64,000 bases of DNA from contig JAHLWT010000255.1 in NCBI GenBank assembly GCA_019057775.1, positions 1 through 64,000 of the forward strand, in the 5' to 3' direction. Each line of letters starts with the position of its first letter. Positions within the stretch are counted from its first letter, which is position 1. Positions 18,094 through 27,876 of the stretch are shown here, one piece after another. The translations under genes and the position numbers were made by a program. The DNA is from Promethearchaeota archaeon (GTDB lineage Archaea; Asgardarchaeota; Lokiarchaeia; Sigynarchaeales; SOKP01). The notes beneath the pieces were generated by a model. The model saw only the letters and a list, made by a program, of their open reading frames with translations. It was not told the origin of the DNA and did not search any database.

Positions 18094-18357
18094 ATGGAGA
18101 CATTTTATAAATTTATTAAAAGACCCTTAATTACTGAAAAAACATTTGATCTTATAGAAAAGCAAAATAAGTTAGTCTTTATTGTAGAGAGACGCGCTAA
18201 TAAGTCTCAAATTAAGAAGGCTATTGAAAAAATTCATAACGTTAAAGTGATAAATGTTAATACAATGATTACTCTTCACGGAGAGAAAAAAGCATTTGTA
18301 AAATTGCATCCCGATTATTCTGCTCAAGATATCGCAATTGACTTAGGGATTTTTTAA
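18094..18357 (+). CDS. rpl23: Ribosomal protein uL23
   Basis: The 87-residue product METFYKFIKRPLITEKTFDL carries the uL23 signature RPLITEK and the C-terminal NVNTMITLHGEKKAFVKL. I chose ATG 18094, one nt after the uL4 stop; an ATG at 18076 would add six unconserved residues. The archaeal operon normally continues with uL2, but here the next gene is on the opposite strand. Confidence 0.96.
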   Translation: METFYKFIKRPLITEKTFDLIEKQNKLVFIVERRANKSQIKKAIEKIHNVKVINVNTMITLHGEKKAFVKLHPDYSAQDIAIDLGIF

Positions 18358-18361
18358 CAAT

Positions 18362-19474
18362 TCAATTTTTAAAAACTTCATAGTTTAAATTTTGGATTTC
18401 ATTTGGATGCAAAATTTTTATTTTTTCTATTTGAGTAATTGATTTAATTCCTAATAGCTGGTAATAATCTGATTCATGCAGTATCGTTATATAAATACGA
18501 TATTTAGAATGATAATTTTCAATAATTCTGTATATAAAATCACTGTTTAATTTATTCAATATTAAAAACACAAACTGTTGATCGATAAAGAATAAATTTT
18601 TACTCAGTTTGAGAAATTTAATATCATTTTTAAGTAGTTTTTCTTCAAAGAGATTGATAAATTGTAAAAAATCTGAATTTGTGTTATTAAGATCATTAAT
18701 AAATAGATTTTCAGAATTCTCCAGAGTTAAGACCTCATCAGTAATTCCCAATCTCCATAGACAATTAAAAATATTCTTAATTTTCATAGTTTCTTGCTCT
18801 AATAACTCAATATTAAAGAATTCATTAACACCCTTTTTCAATTCAAATCTAGTTTCATTAAATTCTCTAAGATCAACAAAACAAGATGCAATTTTAATAT
18901 CATTTTCGGATCCCAATTTAAAATTAAAGAATAAATATCCTTTACGTTTAAAACTATTTATAAGATTTAGGAAACTATTAATAAATGAATTTTTAGTTTC
19001 AACCAAATGTAGATTTAATTTATAGAAATCTAATAATTTCTCCTCCTTTTTATTTGTAATAAAAAGAGAGTTAGATTTATTTAAAACAGAAACATTTGAA
19101 TTTTTTTCTTCCAAAAGTATTGACATAAATCTAGTTTCTAATACTTTATTACTTAGAAATTGATGTTGGATTTTATGTTCCTTGAATTTTTGCTGGATAA
19201 TGTTAAAAATCTTAAGGATTTGTTCTTTTTTTGAATCCTCGAAGTTTAATATAACTTCTTTATTATTTTTACCATATACATCTAACTGGAAGGCAAAATA
19301 TGTAATTAATTGTTTCTTCAAAAATTCTTTTAAAATGGAGAGTAATGAATTAAAGGTTTTAATTTCGATAATGGCAAAAGCAATAAGTTTTTTATTTTTA
19401 CTTTGACTTTTATAGAAAATTAAGTACTCTTCAATCAAATATGATAATAACTTAAATTTTCCTTTTTTAAGCAT
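18362..19474 (-). CDS. Hypothetical protein, 370 residues
   Basis: This is a soluble, Lys/Leu/Phe-rich protein with alternating helices and strands. No membrane segment, signal peptide or nucleotide-binding motif is visible, and I do not recognise a family. It converges on the uL3-uL4-uL23 operon with 4 nt between stops. A long single frame with neighbour-like codon use makes it very likely a real gene. Confidence 0.7.
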   Translation of the reverse strand: MLKKGKFKLLSYLIEEYLIFYKSQSKNKKLIAFAIIEIKTFNSLLSILKEFLKKQLITYFAFQLDVYGKNNKEVILNFEDSKKEQILKIFNIIQQKFKEHKIQHQFLSNKVLETRFMSILLEEKNSNVSVLNKSNSLFITNKKEEKLLDFYKLNLHLVETKNSFINSFLNLINSFKRKGYLFFNFKLGSENDIKIASCFVDLREFNETRFELKKGVNEFFNIELLEQETMKIKNIFNCLWRLGITDEVLTLENSENLFINDLNNTNSDFLQFINLFEEKLLKNDIKFLKLSKNLFFIDQQFVFLILNKLNSDFIYRIIENYHSKYRIYITILHESDYYQLLGIKSITQIEKIKILHPNEIQNLNYEVFKN

Positions 19475-19726
19475 ACCATAATTGTTTTTAATTACATTTA
19501 TAAAAACATAGTGTTTTTCAACTAAAACATACTATTGGGTTTATATAAAAAAACATTTAAATCAAAAAAAACATAAATCGAGAATTAAGAACTTGATAAT
19601 CTACATCCAATTTTATGTATATATTGAAATTGTTAAAGATTTTAACCTAAAACGGAATAAAATAAACTTATTAACAACATTAATCTAATATTAAATTAAA
19701 TTTCGGATCAATTATTGGTTATACAA

Positions 19727-20989
19727 TTGTTAAAATCTGTTAAAGAATTTTTGTTTAGTTTGAATCCTGATATTGTAATTCAAGCACCTGCAAGAATTAA
19801 TTTAATAAATCCTTTAGATGCTGTTGAAGCTGATTATTGGATGCCTTCTGTCGCCATAAATGGTAAAAAAAACCCCCTTTCTGCTTTTTTCTATATTAAA
19901 GAAATTGAAGACGAAAGTAGATTAAAAAAATATGTAGTTCAAAAATCTGGTCAAATTAATACTTTTGAATTACGATATGAAGAGATATTATCCAAAAGTG
20001 AAAGTGAAATTAAAAAAAGATTCAAAACGCAAAGTAAGCTAGTTTATGCTAGTATTTATAGGTTATTAAGTTTTAACTCGAGGTTTAAACAATTATTTTT
20101 AAAATCTAATATAGAAATTGGCAATATCACGACGATACCCCCCCAAAGTGGTTTAGGTGGGAGTACATCAATAATTATTTCTGTACTATACGGTTTTGCC
20201 AAGCATTTCAATATCTTTAACAATTTTGAAGTCCTAAAAGAAAATGAATTTCCAATTAATAAAGATACTATTGCTGAAATGGCTACAAAAGTAGAAGACG
20301 AAGACTTAAAAATAAGTGCAGGTTATAGTGATCGTTATGTGATTAGTAGAGGTGGATTGTGTTTTTGTTCTTATTATGGTAAGCTTTATCATAAAGATTT
20401 GTCATTAGAGCCATTAGCAATTTATGATAGAATTGGTGAAACATATGAAATTAATGAAATTCCGATTATAATATGCTTTTCTGGAATCATGCATAAAAGT
20501 GAGGATGTTCATGGTAAATTAAGAAGACTTTATATGACAAAAAATTTGAAAATCCTTAATTATTACAAAAAACTGGCAGAATTATCCTGGAAGTCTAGAT
20601 TCGCAATAATGAACCATGATTGGAAATTGTTAGGTAATTATTTTAAAGAAAATACAAAAATAATGAATAAAGTTATGAATCTAGCGGGGTTTAGATATGG
20701 TATAGGATTAGTGAATAATATTTTAATAAAAATATTTGAAGAGGTTCCTAATGTGTATGCTGTGAAATTAACAGGTGCTGGTGACGGAGGTTCAGTTTTT
20801 GCCATAATTAATCCAGATAAAATAGATAGTGTTCTCTCTAATTTGAAAAAAAGATTATATGAATTCATAGAAGATAAAGGCAAATTCTCTTCCAAATTTC
20901 CATTATACCCATCAGAAATAATTGGAAAACTGAAGAACGTATCATTTTTTCAGATAAAGATCGATCAAAGTGGAGTGAAAAAGTTATAA
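19727..20989 (+). CDS. GHMP-family sugar/metabolite kinase
   Basis: The 420-residue protein has the three GHMP motifs: motif 1 APARINLINP near residue 22, motif 2 (ATP loop) PPQSGLGGSTS near 140, and motif 3 LTGAGDGGSVFA near 350. It would phosphorylate a small metabolite; the N-terminal region resembles sugar-1-kinases such as glucuronokinase or heptose kinases more than mevalonate or homoserine kinases. The substrate is an inference only. I prefer the TTG at 19727, preceded by GGTTAT, over TTG 19715. Confidence 0.82.
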   Translation: MLKSVKEFLFSLNPDIVIQAPARINLINPLDAVEADYWMPSVAINGKKNPLSAFFYIKEIEDESRLKKYVVQKSGQINTFELRYEEILSKSESEIKKRFKTQSKLVYASIYRLLSFNSRFKQLFLKSNIEIGNITTIPPQSGLGGSTSIIISVLYGFAKHFNIFNNFEVLKENEFPINKDTIAEMATKVEDEDLKISAGYSDRYVISRGGLCFCSYYGKLYHKDLSLEPLAIYDRIGETYEINEIPIIICFSGIMHKSEDVHGKLRRLYMTKNLKILNYYKKLAELSWKSRFAIMNHDWKLLGNYFKENTKIMNKVMNLAGFRYGIGLVNNILIKIFEEVPNVYAVKLTGAGDGGSVFAIINPDKIDSVLSNLKKRLYEFIEDKGKFSSKFPLYPSEIIGKLKNVSFFQIKIDQSGVKKL

Positions 20990-21075
20990 TTTATTAGATA
21001 TTTATAGTTATAAGTACTCGAAATTTCTCTTTTTAAAAATGAAATAATAACATAAAAGGTATCGGTAGGAATAAG

Positions 21076-21252
21076 ATGAGTAAATTTGAACGTTATAAAA
21101 AGAAATCGGAGATTTATATCTATCCACATAAACATTGTAAAAGTTGTGGTGAAATGATATCCGAGGCTTTTTCTTATTGTAGTGAATGTTATAAAAAAAC
21201 AAAAGAAAAGAAGAAAAGAAAAAGATTTAAGAGGAAAGAGAAAATACAGTGA
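21076..21252 (+). CDS. DUF2116-type zinc-ribbon protein
   Basis: This 58-residue gene is MSKFERYKKKSEIYIYPHKH, then CKSCG, then CSECYKK and a Lys/Arg-rich tail. The HxHCxxCG...CSxxC pattern is that of the small archaeal DUF2116 zinc-ribbon family. TAGGAATAAG precedes the ATG. A basic tail suggests nucleic-acid or ribosome contact, but no function is known. Confidence 0.75.
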   Translation: MSKFERYKKKSEIYIYPHKHCKSCGEMISEAFSYCSECYKKTKEKKKRKRFKRKEKIQ

Positions 21253-21323
21253 AAAAAATATGTACAGAAGGATAATCCTAAGTTAAATTAACCCTATTAT
21301 AGTAATTAGTTTTTCTTGATATT

Positions 21324-23030
21324 CTAAATGTTTAATCTCTCGAGTAACCAATTTTTATCTAATAATGATAAAAATGATCCTAAACGTGGACCACTTTTCT
21401 TACCTAGAATAATTTGATAAATTGCTTCAAATAATTTTCGTGGAGGTAAATCCAAATCTGATTTTGCTATTGTAAAAATTTTATTTTGTAGAGAATCTGG
21501 TTCTAAGACTTCCGTTTTTTCTAAATATTCTCTTAATAGATGAAGTCCTTTTTTTTGATTTTTGCCCATTGTAATAATTATGTTTTCATCCACACTATCA
21601 TGAATGGTAAAAATCTCTAATTTTCTCATGATTTCTTTTCTAAATTTAGAATTTTTTTCACTTTCTAAAAATTCTTTTACTTCTTCAATCCAATTATTTG
21701 TTTGAACAAGAAGAGCCTCGAATTCTTGTATTGTCATTATAGTTCCGAAATTATGTTTTTTCATAAATGTTTTTGCCTTTAAATAAAGTTTATCTAGGTT
21801 TAGAATATTTTGAATTTGGGTTAAAAATGTTAAAAGTTTTAAAGGTAAATTGCTTGATTTTGTTTTTGGTACCTCGGATACCTGGGTTAAGGGAAAAAGA
21901 AATTTGAAAAACCTTTTTTCTTCAGAATCTTCTGTACGTTCTAAATCATAATATAGAGCTTCCATTCTTTCATAATAATCATAATACTGAGGTAACTCTT
22001 CAATCCTGAACGTAATGTGTTTTGTCGGATTGGTTCTTAAAATTATTGTTCTATAAACTTTTGGATCTGCAATCTCTAGATATTTCTTTGGTGTAAAAAC
22101 ATGCCCCTTAGAAGTTCCCATGTCTTGATCGCCTAATCGTATCCATTCATAAGAAACTTTAACTGGTCCTGCATATCCATATAGAGTTTGGCATAATTCG
22201 ATTCCTGTATCATAAGCTCCCCCCTTTACACTGTGATCCTTACCTGCAGGTTCACAAGTAGTTGTATATAAAGACCATTTAGCGGGCCAATCTATACGCC
22301 AATTTAGTTTCAATTTACCACTCCAAATAGAAATTTTTCCGGAATATCCGCAAGCTTCACATTCGTATGAGACCACTTCTTCATTTTGGAAATATTTTTT
22401 TACTCTATTTGGCTTAATAGACCCTTCTTTGTCACGATGCTGAATTTTATTACATTCTTCACATATCACCATTACAGGCATCCAACCTTTCTGCATCTCT
22501 ATAAAATCTTCTTTATCTCCATTTTTTAGAGTGGGTAAAATATATTTTCTTAGGATAATTTTTACCATTTTTGTGTTTTCGAGAGCCACTTTAATTTTTT
22601 CCTGCATTACTTTTGTTTTATATAACTCATGGGTCCAAATCACTTTTGTTTTAATTCCAAAATCCGGCAGTACAGCTATTAATTCATTACCAAAATGATG
22701 AGCATAACTTTCACATTTGCAATTATCATATGGGCATGGGATCAACGCAAAAGGTTTGCCAACGTGCTTATTTTGAAAACCTTTGTCTATATAGGGGGGA
22801 AATCGTTTTGCAGCATCTAAACTATCAAAAAATAACAGATTATTGACTAATTTACCATCATCTTCGAAAATTCTTTTTAATGCATCACAAATTAATATTT
22901 CTCGTAATATTCCTAAATGGATATGGCCTGATGGAGTCTTACCTGTAGAAAGTGTTATTTCTTCAGGCCTACGGGAGTAAATCTCTTCGACAATATCTTC
23001 TAACCAGTGTACCGGGAAATCTTTATTCAA
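21324..23030 (-). CDS. lysK: Lysyl-tRNA synthetase, class I
   Basis: The 568-residue protein has the class I signature TGKTPSGHIHLGILRE (HIGH-like) and the MGTSKGHVF loop (KMSKS equivalent), with GLG-type helical anticodon-binding domains at the C-terminus. Cys pairs near residues 190-225 (CEEC, CEAC) form a zinc site. Archaea use either class I or class II LysRS; this is the class I type. It is transcribed divergently from ABCE1. Confidence 0.95.
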   Translation of the reverse strand: MNKDFPVHWLEDIVEEIYSRRPEEITLSTGKTPSGHIHLGILREILICDALKRIFEDDGKLVNNLLFFDSLDAAKRFPPYIDKGFQNKHVGKPFALIPCPYDNCKCESYAHHFGNELIAVLPDFGIKTKVIWTHELYKTKVMQEKIKVALENTKMVKIILRKYILPTLKNGDKEDFIEMQKGWMPVMVICEECNKIQHRDKEGSIKPNRVKKYFQNEEVVSYECEACGYSGKISIWSGKLKLNWRIDWPAKWSLYTTTCEPAGKDHSVKGGAYDTGIELCQTLYGYAGPVKVSYEWIRLGDQDMGTSKGHVFTPKKYLEIADPKVYRTIILRTNPTKHITFRIEELPQYYDYYERMEALYYDLERTEDSEEKRFFKFLFPLTQVSEVPKTKSSNLPLKLLTFLTQIQNILNLDKLYLKAKTFMKKHNFGTIMTIQEFEALLVQTNNWIEEVKEFLESEKNSKFRKEIMRKLEIFTIHDSVDENIIITMGKNQKKGLHLLREYLEKTEVLEPDSLQNKIFTIAKSDLDLPPRKLFEAIYQIILGKKSGPRLGSFLSLLDKNWLLERLNI

Positions 23031-23171
23031 TTTTTCTTCACTATGTTGCTTTTACTTTAATGAGGTAATATATTGTATTACAAAAATATTTCTTTTATGC
23101 AATATAGTATATTTAACGTAAGTAAATTATATTTTTCATTTTTGCTTTTTTAAATGATAAGGTGTTAAATT

Positions 23172-24995
23172 ATGAGAATTGCTGTTTTAAATAAGGATTT
23201 TTGCAAACCAAATAAATGTAGTCCTTTAGGAGATAAACCTTGCATAAAATATTGCCCTAGAGTTAGAACGGGTGATAAAACAATCATCTTAAGTCCTGAC
23301 GAAAAGTATGTAATAATCTCAGAAAGCTTATGTTCGGGAGAGGGAATTTGCATTAGAAAATGCCCATTTAATGCAATAAGCATTGTTAATTTACCTGATC
23401 CGCTGAAAGACCAATTTTCATATCGATATGGAATTGATCAATTTTCTTTATTTCGAATGGCAATACCCAAAAAAGGAAAAGTTCTTGGATTAATAGGGCA
23501 AAATGGGATAGGTAAAAGTACATTGTTGAAGATATTATCAGGTGAATTAAAAATCAATTTAGGGAGATTTGGAGAGAATTCTCCCGATCAAAGAGAAATA
23601 ATTGAATATTTTAAGGGATCTGAATTACATCAATATTTCTTGGATCTTGAAGAAAAAAAGGTGAATATCATTCATAAACCTCAAAATATTACTATCATCC
23701 CCAAATTCGTTTCTGGAAGAGTTATTGACTTATTAAGCAGAAATACTGAAAGTAATAATGTAGAGCAAATTGTAGAGAAATTAAACCTCAAAAAAATACT
23801 CGAAAGAGAGATCTCAGTTTTATCAGGAGGAGAACTTCAAAGAGTTGCAATTGCTGCTGCATATCTCAAAGATGGAGATGTCTACTTATTTGATGAACCT
23901 AGTTCTTATCTAGATGTAAGTGAAAGGATTAACATGGCTAAATTAATACGCTGGTTATCAGAGAAAAACAAGACGATTATAGTTGTTGAACATGATTTAG
24001 CAATTTTGGATTATTTAAGTGATTATGTTTCTATATTATATGGTCAGCCTGGTGTCTATGGAATCGTATCGCATCCTCAAGGTGTTAGAGTTGGAATTAA
24101 TATTTACTTAAATGGATATATAAAAGATGAAAATATAAGATTTAGAGATGATCCTATAATATTTCACGAAAGACCACCCCAAGAATCTGCCTTTAATTAT
24201 GGAGATATAGTTTTCTCATATAATGATATTGAGATTTCATTAGGGAATTTCCAATTAAAAGCTTTTGGGAGTGAAATCCATGCTGGTGAAATTATAGGAA
24301 TTCTAGGTCCCAATGGAATTGGGAAGACGACTTTTATTAACGCAATAGCAAATAATATTAATTCTTTGCATGAATTACCAGAAGAAAATTTACCTAAAGA
24401 AGGTAATAATAAATTAAAAGTGGCAATTAAACCACAGTATATTAAAATTGGAGAAGAAGGTAAGATTTCTAAACTTATTTCAGATATTAAATCAGCTTCA
24501 TTTCTTAGTCAATCTTATAAAAAGAGATTAATAAATAAGTTAAATTTAGAAAATATAAAAGAACGAAAATTTTCTGAATTAAGTGAGGGTGAATTACAAC
24601 GAGTAGCTATAGCAAAATGTTTATCAACAGAAGCAGATATCTATTTACTTGATGAACCATCCGCTTTTTTAGATATTGAAATGAGACTGCAGGTTGCACA
24701 ATTATTAAGAAAGTCTATTGAAGAATTAAAAAAATCAGGTTTTGTCGTAGAACACGATATTATTACTCAGGACTTTATTGCTGATTCAATACTAGTCTTT
24801 GATGGTACTCCTGGATTGAAAGGTCAAGCTCTAGCACCTCAAAATTTAAGAGATGGTTTTAATACTTTTTTAGAGATGATGCAGATAACTTTCCGGAGGG
24901 ATTCAATTACTAAAAGACCTCGTGTGAATAAAACAGGAAGTAATAAAGATGTATATCAAAAAAAGATAAGAGAGTTCTATTATATACCAAATTAG
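23172..24995 (+). CDS. abce1: ABCE1/Rli1 ribosome-recycling ATPase
   Basis: The 607-residue protein has an N-terminal domain for two [4Fe-4S] clusters (cysteines at ~11-33 and CSGEGICIRKCPF near 56) and two ABC cassettes. NBD1 has GQNGIGKST, LSGGELQR, LFDEPSSYLD and VVEHD. NBD2 has GPNGIGKTT, LSEGELQR, LLDEPSAFLD and VVEHD. The order is that of ABCE1, which splits terminated ribosomes with aRF1/aPelota. The start follows GGTGTT-AAATT. Confidence 0.98.
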   Translation: MRIAVLNKDFCKPNKCSPLGDKPCIKYCPRVRTGDKTIILSPDEKYVIISESLCSGEGICIRKCPFNAISIVNLPDPLKDQFSYRYGIDQFSLFRMAIPKKGKVLGLIGQNGIGKSTLLKILSGELKINLGRFGENSPDQREIIEYFKGSELHQYFLDLEEKKVNIIHKPQNITIIPKFVSGRVIDLLSRNTESNNVEQIVEKLNLKKILEREISVLSGGELQRVAIAAAYLKDGDVYLFDEPSSYLDVSERINMAKLIRWLSEKNKTIIVVEHDLAILDYLSDYVSILYGQPGVYGIVSHPQGVRVGINIYLNGYIKDENIRFRDDPIIFHERPPQESAFNYGDIVFSYNDIEISLGNFQLKAFGSEIHAGEIIGILGPNGIGKTTFINAIANNINSLHELPEENLPKEGNNKLKVAIKPQYIKIGEEGKISKLISDIKSASFLSQSYKKRLINKLNLENIKERKFSELSEGELQRVAIAKCLSTEADIYLLDEPSAFLDIEMRLQVAQLLRKSIEELKKSGFVVEHDIITQDFIADSILVFDGTPGLKGQALAPQNLRDGFNTFLEMMQITFRRDSITKRPRVNKTGSNKDVYQKKIREFYYIPN

Positions 24996-25314
24996 GAATT
25001 TTCAAATTTGATTTTATTTATTCTTTCTTTCCTCATAAGTTGATTTTATACTCCTTTATTTCGACTGCAATATTGCAAATAATATTAACCTAAATTAAGT
25101 TTCAAAAACTAAGATTATTTTTATTTTAATAGTTTAATTTAAATGTTATTGATTAATTTCTTGCTGGGATCTATTTAAATTAAGTATATTAAAATTTCTT
25201 ATCTTCTTTATTTAAAATTAAATTTTGCTATGGAAATCTTGGACTATCAGATAATATTATTACCTGAAAAATAATTAAAAGATGCTAAATAAAAAAGAAA
25301 AAAATGTGATTTAT
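24996..25314. other. Intergenic, nothing recognised
   Basis: This 319-nt AT-rich gap lies between ABCE1 and a converging small regulator gene. I see no RNA gene, repeat or coherent reading frame. Confidence 0.4.
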
Positions 25315-25581
25315 TCATTTCATTTTCCAGAAAACTAATGGTCTACCCCTTATACCATCATTACGGGAAAATTTTTCGATTAATTTTATTTTTTGAAGTT
25401 TGATCAGGTTATCATAGATAGTAGTTCTAGGAGTTTTTAGTTGTTTAACTAAATCTTTGCGAGTTAGCGGCCCAATATTTTCTAGAGTTCTAATTAAATT
25501 GTATTGAATAGGGGATAAATAGTTATCTGGGTCAGAATTTTCCCCAATGAGGGTTTTATTAGACATATTTTTTTCCTCCAC
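25315..25581 (-). CDS. Small winged-helix transcription regulator
   Basis: The product has 88 residues. Residues 22-75 (LSPIQYNLIRTLENIGPLTR then LKTPRTTIYDNLIKL) give a canonical wHTH of the TrmB/MarR-like kind, and GIRGRPLVFW forms the wing. There is no sensor domain. A possible internal start at residue 6 (MSNK) would shorten it slightly. Its target is unknown. Confidence 0.75.
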   Translation of the reverse strand: MEEKNMSNKTLIGENSDPDNYLSPIQYNLIRTLENIGPLTRKDLVKQLKTPRTTIYDNLIKLQKIKLIEKFSRNDGIRGRPLVFWKMK

Positions 25582-25775
25582 TTTTTTAAATAGTTTGGAA
25601 ACGACAATTTTTCGACTTTTTAATTTTTAAAGTTAAAAGTTCGTTCCATGATCATATAAATCCCAAATTATATATAAATGATGCTTATTTATGCTTTATT
25701 ACCATCAATTAGCACAAAAATTTAAAAATAAAAATTGCTATTTTTATATTATAAAAAAAAATTTTAAAGAAAAGT

Positions 25776-26147
25776 ATGACCGAGACTACAAGGACCACGG
25801 TTACATTGAATAAAAGTTATATGAGATTAATTGAGGAACTAGTTGATGTCTTTGGACCTACTAAGGCACAAGTAATTAGCAATATAGTAGAGTATTTTTT
25901 TAATGATAACAAAAATGACCCATTATTAGAAAAATTGAGAGCACGGAAGAGAAAAGAAAATCCACCTAATGCATCAGATATTGATCTTAGAATTAAAAAA
26001 TATTTAAATATTTCTGATAAGGTACCGTTTAACGTATTTGTAGAACATTTAAAACTAGATGTTGATTTTGTGATAACCCATCTAGAAGAATGGGCAGAGA
26101 AATATAATTTTAAGTTTATTGAAAACAAAATTATTAAATTTGAATAG
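25776..26147 (+). CDS. Ribbon-helix-helix (CopG-like) protein
   Basis: The product has 123 residues. TTRTTVTLNKSYMRLIEEL forms the strand and first helix of an RHH DNA-binding domain, followed by GPTKAQVISNIVEYF. The C-terminal half (about 60-123) is a second charged alpha/beta region with no named family. It is divergent from the wHTH gene at 25315, so the 194-nt gap between them could hold shared operators. Confidence 0.7.
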   Translation: MTETTRTTVTLNKSYMRLIEELVDVFGPTKAQVISNIVEYFFNDNKNDPLLEKLRARKRKENPPNASDIDLRIKKYLNISDKVPFNVFVEHLKLDVDFVITHLEEWAEKYNFKFIENKIIKFE

Positions 26148-26176
26148 GTTTAAATCGTTTTATTGAAATTAAAACT

Positions 26177-26380
26177 TTAACCCCCAAATAATTTCCAAAA
26201 ATCATCAGACAATCCTACAGTCCAATCTAAAATAGAACTTATTACTCCTATAATCATAAAGAAAATAAATAACCCGAAACCAACTAATAGCGCATATTCA
26301 ACTAGATTACCCCCATATTCATTTAATAAAAATTCTTTAGTTTTATTGCTGATTTTCTTTAAAAATTTCTTAATTTTCAT
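26177..26380 (-). CDS. Flp/Fap-type pilin
   Basis: The product has 67 residues: a basic leader (MKIKKFLKKISNKTKEFLLN), then EYGGNLVEYALLVGFGLFIF. The Gly followed by N-x-V-E-Y and a hydrophobic helix is the Flp-type prepilin signature, with cleavage after Gly and the conserved Glu at +4. It would be processed by an A24 peptidase such as the one at 9964 and assembled by a Tad-like machine such as that at 12002-16150, though it lies 10 kb from both. Confidence 0.78.
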   Translation of the reverse strand: MKIKKFLKKISNKTKEFLLNEYGGNLVEYALLVGFGLFIFFMIIGVISSILDWTVGLSDDFWKLFGG

Positions 26381-26449
26381 AGCTATCTTTATTTTAAGAA
26401 TAAACTTTTAAAGACTACATTTTTTTATTAAAAAATATGAGAAACCATA

Positions 26450-26863
26450 TTATAACTTCAAAATATTGAAGATATGGATAAGTTCTTCTTCCGAAGCTGG
26501 ATTTCGTGGGATTTTAATAGATAATTTTTCATCATTTAAATTTCTTGGAATAACATGTACATGAAAATGGTTTATCATTTGGCCAGCAGCGATAAAATTG
26601 TTTTGTAGGATGTTATATCCATCAATTTCTAATTTTTTATGAATTAATGTTGCCACTTTCTTCACTATTAGATAAATTTCAACAAGTACAGAGTCTGCTA
26701 TATCTTCTAGATGCGAATAATGATTTTTAGAAATAACTACTGTATGCCCTTTTGAAATCGGTGAGATATCTAAGAAGGCCAGAGTTAAATTATTTTCAAA
26801 AATAATTTTAGCTGGAATTTCCTTATCTACAATTTTACAGAAGATACAATTGTTAATATTCAT
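26450..26863 (-). CDS. HIT family hydrolase
   Basis: The 137-residue protein starts NNCIFCKIVDKEIPAK and contains the histidine triad HFHVHVIPR near residue 100, plus the GHTVVISKNHY block. It is Hint/protein-kinase-C-interactor-like and hydrolyses nucleoside phosphoramidates or dinucleotides. Length is standard for the family. It is soluble and cytosolic. Confidence 0.93.
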   Translation of the reverse strand: MNINNCIFCKIVDKEIPAKIIFENNLTLAFLDISPISKGHTVVISKNHYSHLEDIADSVLVEIYLIVKKVATLIHKKLEIDGYNILQNNFIAAGQMINHFHVHVIPRNLNDEKLSIKIPRNPASEEELIHIFNILKL

Positions 26864-26954
26864 AATTTATATATGTGGAATTTAAATTAAAAAATCTTTA
26901 GTCAGCATTATCCTAATAATTAATACAAATTTATCATCTCAATCAAAAAATTAT

Positions 26955-27779
26955 ATGGTTTTGATGCATCTAAAAGAAATACAAACATATTTATCAACTA
27001 AAATATCTCCTAAGGTTTTTAGATTAAATTCTGATACTCAAGGGATTCAATATGGAAAGTACAAAGACAATAAATTAATTAAAAAAGTATTGCTTACGGT
27101 TCATATTAGTTTAGAAGCAATTCATTTTGCCTTGAAGAACAAAGTTAATTTAATTATAGCTCATCACAGTTTAATCAATAAATCAATTAAAAAATTTAAT
27201 CAAACTTTGATTAACAAATTGACTTTACTTTCTAAATGGCCCATCTCAATATATGTGCTATGTTCTTCATTTATTGCCGCTGAAGGAGGATTAACAGATA
27301 CTTTAGTAAATGCTCTCCATTTTAAAGTAGATGGATTATTTGAAGTTAAAAACAGAGAAGGGATGAAGATTCCTATTGGAAGAATCTGCTCTCCTATGAA
27401 GTATTTAGATAATAAAAAGCACATTATACTAAAAGATGTGATACATAGGATAAAAACTAATTTAAACCTAGAATATGTTTCATATATTGGAGATCTAGGA
27501 ACTATAATAAAAAAAGCTTGCATAATTGGGGGAGATAACTCAAATATGACTTTTATTAAGAGAGCAGTGAATAAAGGATGTGATTGTTATATTTCAGGAA
27601 AAATCAATTATAATGAAGCATCATTTGCCAGAGATATAGGTGTAAATTTGATTGAAATTTCACCTTACACAACAGAAATAATAGCAATAAAAAAATTATG
27701 CAATATTCTAAGCCTGGAGTTTCCGTATGTTGTTTTTCTTTTATTTGAGTCTAAGGATCCTATTAAAACTTATTTTTAA
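26955..27779 (+). CDS. Nif3-like (DUF34) protein with altered metal site
   Basis: The 274-residue protein follows the NIF3/YbgI fold: VLLTVHISLEAIHFALKNKV, IIAHHSLI, AAEGGLTDTLVNAL, CIIGGDNS...GCDCYISGKINYNE and a final TTE. Family members bind two metals through HH, an Asp before AA-GG, and His/Glu in a GHY-SE motif. Here HH is present, but the Asp position reads SFIAAEGG and GHY-SE reads SPYTTE, so two ligands are missing. It is probably catalytically changed or a scaffold. Family function is unsettled. Confidence 0.8.
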   Translation: MVLMHLKEIQTYLSTKISPKVFRLNSDTQGIQYGKYKDNKLIKKVLLTVHISLEAIHFALKNKVNLIIAHHSLINKSIKKFNQTLINKLTLLSKWPISIYVLCSSFIAAEGGLTDTLVNALHFKVDGLFEVKNREGMKIPIGRICSPMKYLDNKKHIILKDVIHRIKTNLNLEYVSYIGDLGTIIKKACIIGGDNSNMTFIKRAVNKGCDCYISGKINYNEASFARDIGVNLIEISPYTTEIIAIKKLCNILSLEFPYVVFLLFESKDPIKTYF

Positions 27780-27876
27780 CGATATTTGATAAAAGTTTAT
27801 ATTTCTTAAGATATATTTTGAATCTAATAACATTTATTTTTAAATCCTTCTCAGAAATACTATTAGTGGAAATAAA

